A stretch of DNA of 5,261 bases. Source: Campylobacteraceae bacterium (GTDB lineage Bacteria; Campylobacterota; Campylobacteria; Campylobacterales; Sulfurovaceae). The stretch covers positions 1 through 5,261 of the forward strand of contig JALUKJ010000069.1 of assembly GCA_027056615.1 (NCBI GenBank), read 5' to 3'. Shown one piece after another: positions 1 to 4,426 of the stretch. The number at the start of each line of letters is the position of its first letter. The first letter of the stretch is position 1. A model generated the notes under the pieces. It worked only from the letters and a program-made list of their open reading frames with translations, did not search any database and was not told the DNA's origin. The position numbers and the translations under genes were made by a program.

Positions 1-99
1 ATTTTATAGATTTTTGTAGGTTTTTATTGTCGACTATTATATCAAAATTTAATAACTTATAAAAGAATTTTATTTTTAAATTAATTTTAAATAATTATT

Positions 100-783
100 T
101 TATTTTAAATTTAGCTTATAGCCCACCCCCCAAACAGAACTAATATATTTTTTACTTCCATCTGGGTCTATTTTGTGTTTAAGACGATTAATTGAAACAT
201 TAATGGTCTTTCCTTGTGACTCTTCAGAAATTTCATTAACTAAAAAATCTCTTTGTAGTGCTTTGTTTGGATTCTTCATAAAAGTATAAAGTAGATTAAA
301 CTCCATTTTGGTAAGTTTTATAGCTTTATTGGCAATAAAAAGGGTTTGTGCCTCCACATCTAAAAGTAGGTCACGATGTTTCAGTTTAGCTTGTTGGATA
401 ACCCCTGAACGTCGTAAAATGGCTTTAACACGATGAAGTAATTCCTGCATACGAAAAGGTTTTGTAATGTAGTCATCACCACCACAAATATAGCCCTCAT
501 CTATGGCTTGGTCACTATCTTTAGCTGTTAGAAAAATAACAGGAACATCATACCCTTTAGCTCTCATATCTTTTATAAATTCAGAACCTTCAACCAAAGG
601 TAGATTTCTGTCTACAATAAGCAAAGAGGGGTTCTCCTCTTCTAAAAACTGTTCTACTTTATGGGTAGAACCAAAGCCAATAGTTTCAAAACCTGCTTTT
701 TGAAGGTGATACTCTAGGAGTTCTAAAATATCCTCTTCATCTTCAATAATAACAATTTCAATGGAAGTGTTTTGATGTTTCAT
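100..783 (-). CDS. OmpR/PhoB-family two-component response regulator
   Basis: This is a cytoplasmic DNA-binding response regulator of 227 aa, the normal length for the OmpR/PhoB class. The receiver domain spans about residues 9-125. It has the acidic pair E14-D15, phospho-acceptor D58 (in IVDRN), the switch threonine T86 (FLTAK) and the invariant lysine K108 in DDYITKPF. A winged-helix output domain follows (about 135-225), with TKMEFNLL, the recognition-helix segment TINVSINRLKHKID, and a C-terminal hairpin ending VWGVGYKL. Tryptophan replaces the usual Arg before GVGY. The start is fixed by the receiver domain beginning about nine residues in, with no later ATG that would fit. No Shine-Dalgarno sequence precedes the ATG. 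It lies 56 bp downstream of the phosphate permease on the same strand, so a phosphate-related target is possible, but that is inference from position. No histidine kinase is visible in the window. Family assignment is firm; target genes and stimulus are unknown. Confidence 0.95.
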   Translation of the reverse strand: MKHQNTSIEIVIIEDEEDILELLEYHLQKAGFETIGFGSTHKVEQFLEEENPSLLIVDRNLPLVEGSEFIKDMRAKGYDVPVIFLTAKDSDQAIDEGYICGGDDYITKPFRMQELLHRVKAILRRSGVIQQAKLKHRDLLLDVEAQTLFIANKAIKLTKMEFNLLYTFMKNPNKALQRDFLVNEISEESQGKTINVSINRLKHKIDPDGSKKYISSVWGVGYKLNLK

Positions 784-790
784 AAGAGTA

Positions 791-799
791 AGTATAGCA
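791..799 (-). promoter_or_regulatory. Extended -10 promoter element for the response regulator
   Basis: The minus strand reads TGC-TATACT here, an extended -10 (TGn) plus a five-of-six match to TATAAT. A weak TTGCTT lies 18 nt further upstream as a possible -35. Seven nucleotides separate the box from the ATG at 783, so the expected transcription start falls on or within a base or two of the start codon. The gene also lacks a Shine-Dalgarno sequence, which suggests a leaderless transcript. This is prediction from sequence only. Confidence 0.45.
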
Positions 800-807
800 G
801 ATTTTTC

Positions 808-832
808 AACAACAAAGCAATGCTTTGTTGTT
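808..832. repeat. Inverted repeat / hairpin between the permease and the regulator
   Basis: Two perfect 12-bp arms (AACAACAAAGCA and TGCTTTGTTGTT) are separated by one base, so as RNA the stem would be about 10-11 bp with a small loop. A T-run (831-834) follows only on the plus-strand side. On the minus strand, where both neighbouring genes are transcribed, GAAAAAT follows instead of a U-tract. It may be a permease 3'-end hairpin, a terminator of antisense transcription, or an operator, since it overlaps the proposed -35 region of the regulator promoter. The repeat is certain; its role is not. Confidence 0.6.
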
Positions 833-839
833 TTGAGTT

Positions 840-2375
840 TTACGCTCCAATACCCTTAATAATAAAGAAGATAATAGCAGAGAGAACAGCAGCAGCAGGA
901 ACAGTAATAACCCATGCAGCAATGATTTTGTTAACCATTCCACGTTTAACATAAGTCTCTTTTACAGCTCTTTTTAAAACTTTTGTTCTTTTCTTTTCTT
1001 GTTTAATGCTTTCAAAAAGTTCTAATTTACGCTCTGCATTGTCATTAACTCTCTCTAGTTCAGTTTTAAGTGCTTCTACTTTTGCACGTTGTTTCTCTAA
1101 TGCTACACGTTTTTCATCAGTACCTTTTCTGTCCATCCACTCTCTTAAGAAACCAACACCAAATACACCACCAACAGCAATATGTGTAGATGATACAGGA
1201 AGTCCAAGCTGAGAAGCAATAACAACAGTAATAGCTGCAGCCATCATAATAGAGAATGCTCTCATTGGGTCTAGTTCTGTAATCTCTGAACCAACAGTTT
1301 TAATAAGTCTTGGACCAAAAAGAGATAGACCAACAGAGATACCCAAACCACCTGTAACCATAACCCATAATGGAATAGAGGCTTTAGCCGAAATGGTAGC
1401 ATTTGAAAGAGCATCATAAATGGCAGCAAGAGGGCCAACTGCATTAGCAACATCGTTTGCTCCATGAGCAAAACTTAACATTGCAGCAGCAAAGATAAGT
1501 GGAATGGTAAAGAGTGTATTAATAGCAGTTCTATCATTTTCAAGATTTGCAATTTTAGAGCTAATTCTAGGTTTAACAAGAATATAAGTTATAATCGCAC
1601 CAATAAGACCAAAACTAGCAGCCACACCAATGGTTGGTTTTTTTGTCTCTGGTAAAAATGGTAAAAAGTCTAAAACATCACTCCAAATATGCTTAAACCC
1701 TTTAAGTGTTAAGTAGGTTAAAAATGCCCATGCCATAACCGAAACTAAAATAGGTACAATCTTTTTAGCAGAACTTAGTCTATCATCTTGATGTAAAATT
1801 TGTGATTTAATAATATAAAGAAAACCAGCAGCAATAAGTCCACCAAGAACAGGAGAGATAACCCATGAAGCAGCAATTTTACCCATAGTTCCCCATGATA
1901 CAATTGCAAACCCACCAGCAGCAATTCCTGCACCCATAACACCACCAACAATAGAGTGAGTAGTTGATACAGGGGCTTTAAGTGCTGTAGCCAATGTTAA
2001 CCACATAGCAGCAGCTAAAAGAGCAGCAGCCATAGCATAAACAAACATCATTGGGTCACCTGCAAAAGCTACAGGGTCAATAATACCTTTTTTAATGGTT
2101 CCAACAACATCTCCACCTGCAAGTAATGCTCCACTTGCTTCAAAGATAGAAGCAACAACAATTGCTCCACCAATGGTTAATGCACCTGAACCAACAGCAG
2201 GCCCTACGTTGTTAGCAACATCATTTGCTCCAATATTCATTGCCATATATGCACCAAAAAGTGCAGCAATCATTAAGAAGCCTGAATGAGCTACGCCTCC
2301 AAATGCTGAGTGTACGTAGTAGGCAACAGCAACAGCAAATCCTGCACCAAGTAGTGTTTTGAGTAGGTTGTTCAT
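840..2375 (-). CDS. pit: PiT-family inorganic phosphate permease
   Basis: This is an inner-membrane, low-affinity inorganic phosphate transporter (PiT/PHO4 family, cation-coupled) of 511 aa. The family's internal duplication is plain: GANDVANNVGP at residues 49-59 and GANDVANAVGP at 305-315, each followed by a second signature, PVSTTHS (135-141) and PVSSTHI (393-399). Hydrophobic helices fill about residues 5-190, 205-270 and 285-412. A long charged segment (about 413-480), rich in Lys, Glu and Arg and likely a coiled coil, is followed by one last membrane helix (about 483-507). The start is supported by AGGGAG nine bases upstream. There is no adjacent PhoU/DUF47 gene, which often accompanies such permeases. 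Downstream on the same strand is a PhoB-type regulator, and upstream are Pho-box-like repeats, so phosphate control is plausible. Family assignment is very secure; the coupling ion (H+ or Na+) cannot be read from sequence. Confidence 0.97.
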   Translation of the reverse strand: MNNLLKTLLGAGFAVAVAYYVHSAFGGVAHSGFLMIAALFGAYMAMNIGANDVANNVGPAVGSGALTIGGAIVVASIFEASGALLAGGDVVGTIKKGIIDPVAFAGDPMMFVYAMAAALLAAAMWLTLATALKAPVSTTHSIVGGVMGAGIAAGGFAIVSWGTMGKIAASWVISPVLGGLIAAGFLYIIKSQILHQDDRLSSAKKIVPILVSVMAWAFLTYLTLKGFKHIWSDVLDFLPFLPETKKPTIGVAASFGLIGAIITYILVKPRISSKIANLENDRTAINTLFTIPLIFAAAMLSFAHGANDVANAVGPLAAIYDALSNATISAKASIPLWVMVTGGLGISVGLSLFGPRLIKTVGSEITELDPMRAFSIMMAAAITVVIASQLGLPVSSTHIAVGGVFGVGFLREWMDRKGTDEKRVALEKQRAKVEALKTELERVNDNAERKLELFESIKQEKKRTKVLKRAVKETYVKRGMVNKIIAAWVITVPAAAVLSAIIFFIIKGIGA

Positions 2376-2384
2376 AAGATAAAT

Positions 2385-2390
2385 CTCCCT
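2385..2390 (-). promoter_or_regulatory. Ribosome binding site of the phosphate permease
   Basis: The minus strand reads AGGGAG, nine bases before the ATG at 2375. It is a good Shine-Dalgarno match, supports the chosen start, and contrasts with the regulator downstream, which has none. Confidence 0.75.
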
Positions 2391-2415
2391 CTAGTTTTTT
2401 TAGTTTTGTAAGTTT

Positions 2416-2444
2416 ATAACAAAAATGTTACCAAATGATTACAA
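2416..2444 (-). promoter_or_regulatory. Candidate Pho-box-like direct repeats upstream of the phosphate permease
   Basis: The minus strand carries three heptamers, TTGTAAT (2438-2444), TGGTAAC (2427-2433) and TTGTTAT (2416-2422), separated by 4-nt spacers, giving an exact 11-bp period. PhoB-type regulators bind tandem 11-bp units. Against the E. coli unit CTGTCATAAAT the three score about 7, 5 and 8 of 11 by eye. A TATAAA (2413-2418), a possible -10, overlaps the last unit and lies 8 nt past the first two, close to the layout of activated Pho promoters. They do not fit the GTTTC-type box I recall for Campylobacter jejuni PhosR, so the cognate regulator is uncertain. Confidence 0.4.
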
Positions 2445-2540
2445 AAGAGACAAAAAAATTAACTTTTTTAGAAGATTGTTTTGAGCAATATATAGAGCTA
2501 GGATAAAAAATATATTTATAATTGTTTATTTTTAACTAAA

Positions 2541-2546
2541 TATAAT
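2541..2546 (+). promoter_or_regulatory. Candidate -10 box for the NlpC/P60 gene
   Basis: A perfect TATAAT preceded by a T-rich stretch (2514-2533) with no clear -35 is the usual look of Campylobacterota housekeeping promoters. It predicts a 5' leader of about 60 nt before the ATG at 2612. A second, poorer box (GATAAT, 2594-2599) is too close to the ribosome site to be likely. Confidence 0.45.
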
Positions 2547-2599
2547 ATATTTTTCACTATTATTCCACATTTGATTTTATTGGTCAATGTTTAGATAAT

Positions 2600-2605
2600 A
2601 GGAAG
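2600..2605 (+). promoter_or_regulatory. Ribosome binding site of the NlpC/P60 gene
   Basis: AGGAAG sits six bases before the ATG at 2612, a well-placed Shine-Dalgarno site that decides the start and places the membrane anchor at the extreme N-terminus. Confidence 0.7.
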
Positions 2606-2611
2606 TGTAGA

Positions 2612-3307
2612 ATGAGTTTTTTACAAAAGTCGTTAATTGTTGTAATTTTAGTACAGGTTTTAGTAGTTGGTCAACTATTTTTTATTAAGTCTAAAAAGGG
2701 AAATAGTTATTATTCTTTTTTACTGCACCCATTTAGTGTTGTGAGTAAAGAAGAGTCTTGTCGGGATAATCTTTTAATTACCCTACTTTTAAAAGAAGTT
2801 AATAAAAAGAGAATGCTGTATCGTAATTCACATTTTATTAATGAGCATTTAGCTCTTTTAGATATAGATGAGATTAATAATAGAGAATATGTAGCTCTTA
2901 AAAGTAAAAAAAAGAGTCATAATAGAGGTATTCGTAGTAAAATTGAACATAATGCAAAAAGATTTTTAGGTTACCGATATGTTTGGGGTGCAACAGGACC
3001 AAATAAATTTGACTGTTCAGGATTTACCCAAAAAGTCTTTAGAAATGTAGGAATTAATCTACCTCGTGTATCAAGAGAACAAGCTAAAGTTGGTAAGTAT
3101 GTCTCATTTAATGCATTAAAAAAAGGAGATATTATCTTTTTTGATACAACACATAGAAAGACAGGAAGAGTTACTCATGTTGGTATCTATTTGGAAGATG
3201 GAAAGTTCATTCATGCAAGTTCTGGTGGGAAAAGGGTAATGATTACTAGTTTTAAACGAAGAGCTTTTTATAAAAATAGATTTCTTTGGGGACGACGTAT
3301 TATTTAA
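2612..3307 (+). CDS. NlpC/P60-family cell-wall peptidase, N-terminally membrane anchored
   Basis: This is a probable peptidoglycan endopeptidase (cysteine peptidase of the NlpC/P60, Spr/MepS-like group) that cuts stem peptides in the periplasm. It has 231 aa. Residues 8-25 form one hydrophobic segment, which looks like an uncleaved signal anchor or signal peptide; no lipobox is seen. A linker of about 85 residues with no recognised domain follows (Cys50 within it). The catalytic domain runs from about 110 to the C-terminus and shows RFLGYRYVWGATGPNKFDCSGF with nucleophile C135, the general-base histidine H189 in THVGIY, and the third polar residue H201 in FIHASS. LPRVSREQ (150-157) and KKGDIIFF (170-177) are also family-typical. 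All catalytic residues are present, so it is probably active. It diverges from the phosphate permease across 236 bp and converges with the PAS gene, so it appears monocistronic. Substrate bond is inferred from the family. Confidence 0.93.
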   Translation: MSFLQKSLIVVILVQVLVVGQLFFIKSKKGNSYYSFLLHPFSVVSKEESCRDNLLITLLLKEVNKKRMLYRNSHFINEHLALLDIDEINNREYVALKSKKKSHNRGIRSKIEHNAKRFLGYRYVWGATGPNKFDCSGFTQKVFRNVGINLPRVSREQAKVGKYVSFNALKKGDIIFFDTTHRKTGRVTHVGIYLEDGKFIHASSGGKRVMITSFKRRAFYKNRFLWGRRII

Positions 3308-3323
3308 TTTGTATTCCTTAATT

Positions 3324-3347
3324 ACATGTTATTTTAAAATAACATGT
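3324..3347. terminator. Perfect 24-bp palindrome at the convergent gene ends; possible bidirectional terminator
   Basis: The arms ACATGTTATTTT and AAAATAACATGT form a perfect palindrome centred at 3335/3336. It starts 16 bp after the NlpC/P60 stop codon and includes the last two codons and stop of the oppositely oriented PAS gene. In RNA it would fold as about 10 bp with a 4-nt loop. TTTTAT follows on the plus strand, which fits a weak intrinsic terminator for the peptidase gene. The arms are AT-rich, so the hairpin would be only moderately stable. A protein-binding palindrome is the alternative. Confidence 0.5.
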
Positions 3348-3889
3348 TTTATAAAGTCACAAAGGCATCTAAACTCTCGGTGTTTATTGAGATGTTTAAT
3401 GTATTGAGCATAGGTCATATTCTCCTCTCTAAGATAAGATTCAAGGTATTCTAATGATGCATCAATGTCGATATCATCTTCAATCTCTTTCATAATATTA
3501 TAGAGAGGTTCCATCTTTTTAATAACTAAATTTGGAGCTTGTTTCCCATAAGCTACATAAGATATTATCTTATTGTCTCTGTCTGTTTGAGGTTTAATGG
3601 TTACAAGTGTCCAGTAGTAGTATCCATCATTGGTTTTATTTTTAATAACAGCTTGAATAGGTAACCCCTGAGCAATAATAGACCATATAATTTTAAAAAT
3701 ACTTTTTGGCATATCAGGATGACGTACAATACTGTGTGGTTTATGAATAACCTCTGAACTTCTAAATCCATTAACTTCTAAAAATGTTGGATTACAGTAA
3801 ACAATATCTCCTTGTGTATTAGTACGACTTACTATAATCTGTTGTGTTGCACATTTAATCTCATTCTTTACTTTTTTAAGTTTACTCAT
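3329..3889 (-). CDS. Single PAS-domain sensor protein, Aer/CetB-like
   Basis: This is a 186-aa cytoplasmic protein with no membrane segment. A single PAS domain fills about residues 15-115. It has SRTNTQGDIVYCNPTFLEVNGF, then the motif HSIVRHPDMP (52-61), typical of the redox-sensing PAS domains of Aer and CetB, then KNKTNDGYYYWTLVTIKP (83-100). In characterised relatives this domain binds FAD and reports redox or energy state to a chemoreceptor-like partner. FAD binding here is inference. The C-terminal part (about 120-186) is predicted helical and charged, with no kinase, GGDEF or methyl-accepting domain, so output must pass to another protein. CetB of Campylobacter jejuni is a similar small PAS protein working with CetA, but no CetA-like gene is in the window. 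The start is supported by AAGGA six bases upstream and by a TATAAT box. The PAS call is firm; the energy-taxis role is probable only. Confidence 0.9.
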   Translation of the reverse strand: MSKLKKVKNEIKCATQQIIVSRTNTQGDIVYCNPTFLEVNGFRSSEVIHKPHSIVRHPDMPKSIFKIIWSIIAQGLPIQAVIKNKTNDGYYYWTLVTIKPQTDRDNKIISYVAYGKQAPNLVIKKMEPLYNIMKEIEDDIDIDASLEYLESYLREENMTYAQYIKHLNKHREFRCLCDFIKHVILK

Positions 3890-3895
3890 ATTTTA

Positions 3896-3927
3896 TCCTT
3901 AAAAACATATTATTTTTTAATATTATA
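3896..3927 (-). promoter_or_regulatory. Promoter -10 box and ribosome site of the PAS gene
   Basis: On the minus strand a perfect TATAAT lies at 3922-3927 and AAGGA at 3896-3900, six bases before the ATG at 3889. The predicted leader is about 25-30 nt. No convincing -35 hexamer stands at 16-18 nt, as is usual for Campylobacterota promoters. Confidence 0.6.
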
Positions 3928-4083
3928 CTTTGTTAGTAATTATTAATAGGTTAAAGTTTGTTATAAAATTATAGCCAATAAATATATAAAGCCTAAATAT
4001 ATAGAGGAGAAAAAGCATCCTCCCATTCATCCAATAATAGTACCAATAATCCTTGTTGCCGGAGCTATATACAGCAAACTAAA

Positions 4084-4117
4084 AAAGAGATTTCCAAGTG
4101 AAATCTCTTTACTTTTT
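4084..4117 (+). terminator. Intrinsic terminator-like hairpin with no intact gene upstream
   Basis: The arms AAAGAGATTT (4084-4093) and AAATCTCTTT (4101-4110) are perfect complements, and an inner C-G pair leaves a 5-nt loop. A five-T run follows at 4113-4117 on the plus strand, and six A at 4081-4086 give a U-run on the minus strand, so it could work in both directions. No intact gene ends next to it on either strand, suggesting that a gene it once served has been lost or decayed. Confidence 0.6.
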
Positions 4118-4201
4118 GAGAGTGCAGTAAACAGTGAAAATGGAAATTTTAGTTTTATTTTTATCATTTATCTCTAGAATTGCATTTATTCTACTAGAAA
4201 A

Positions 4202-4426
4202 ATGATATATATTCCAGAAGGATTTGCTCATGGTTTTCAAACATTAGAGGATAATAGTGAGCTAGTGTATTTACATACAAATATTTATAGCCCAAATAGT
4301 GAAGGAGCTTTAAATATTAAAGATCCTTCACTAAATATTCAATTACCATTGGATATAATTGAAATATCAAAAAGGGATAAAAATCATGATTTTATTAGCA
4401 GTGATTTTAAGGGACTTGAAATATGA
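4202..4426 (+). pseudogene. rfbC: dTDP-4-dehydrorhamnose 3,5-epimerase, C-terminal fragment
   Basis: This 74-residue open frame matches the C-terminal 40% of RfbC/RmlC cupin epimerases, which are normally about 180 aa and epimerise C3 and C5 of dTDP-4-keto-6-deoxyglucose. The core signature IPEGFAHGFQTLEDNSE (residues 4-20) is intact, followed by VYLHTNIYSP (22-31), the DPSLNIQLP element (41-49) and the SKRD motif (56-59) carrying the conserved aspartate. The N-terminal half, with the LRGLH-type motif, catalytic histidine and nucleotide-binding arginines, is absent. The frame continues upstream as a few plausible residues (STRK) to an in-frame TAG at 4175. The ATG at 4202 is an internal methionine of the family and has no Shine-Dalgarno site. 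It is therefore probably a nonfunctional remnant; if translated it could not be a complete epimerase. It overlaps the downstream methyltransferase by ATGA, the operon arrangement expected before truncation. Confidence 0.8.
4409..4414 (+). promoter_or_regulatory. Ribosome binding site of the sugar C-methyltransferase
   Basis: AAGGGA lies inside the end of the epimerase fragment, eight bases before the ATG at 4423. It lets the methyltransferase be translated independently of the broken gene and supports the chosen start. Confidence 0.6.

Larger units (their letters stand above)
3890..4201. other. Gene-free stretch between the PAS gene and the truncated epimerase
   Basis: These 312 bp hold the PAS gene promoter at the left end and a terminator-like hairpin at 4084-4117. 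The plus strand has an open stop-to-stop frame (3950-4174, about 75 codons) in the same frame as the epimerase fragment, ended by a TAG at 4175-4177. It has no start codon and no cupin-like residues, so it is not the missing N-terminal half. On the minus strand, 4099 to 3961 reads as a hydrophobic peptide broken by a TGA at 4027-4029; it could be debris of a membrane-protein gene but I do not recognise it. The segment looks like a deletion scar or decayed gene, and nothing in it can be called a working gene. Confidence 0.5.

Noticed and set aside
61..112. AT-only near-palindromes after the regulator stop, considered as a terminator
   Set aside because: No stable stem or clear U-tract can be told apart from general AT-richness; transcription may continue past the left edge.
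1006..1471. Open frames on both strands inside the permease region
   Set aside because: They are out-of-frame shadows of the PiT gene; the family signatures lie in the 840-2375 frame.
2594..2599. GATAAT as a -10 box for the NlpC/P60 gene
   Set aside because: It would start transcription at the ribosome site; the perfect TATAAT at 2541 is better placed.
3950..4174. Plus-strand open frame of about 75 codons in phase with the epimerase fragment, considered as its N-terminal part behind a TAG stop
   Set aside because: It has no start codon, none of the RfbC N-terminal motifs, and includes a terminator-like hairpin.
4140..4205. A 21-residue hydrophobic open frame whose TGA overlaps the ATG of the epimerase fragment, resembling a translational-coupling leader peptide
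   Set aside because: There is no Shine-Dalgarno site before it, and hydrophobic short frames are common in AT-rich DNA; the overlap is probably chance at a deletion scar.
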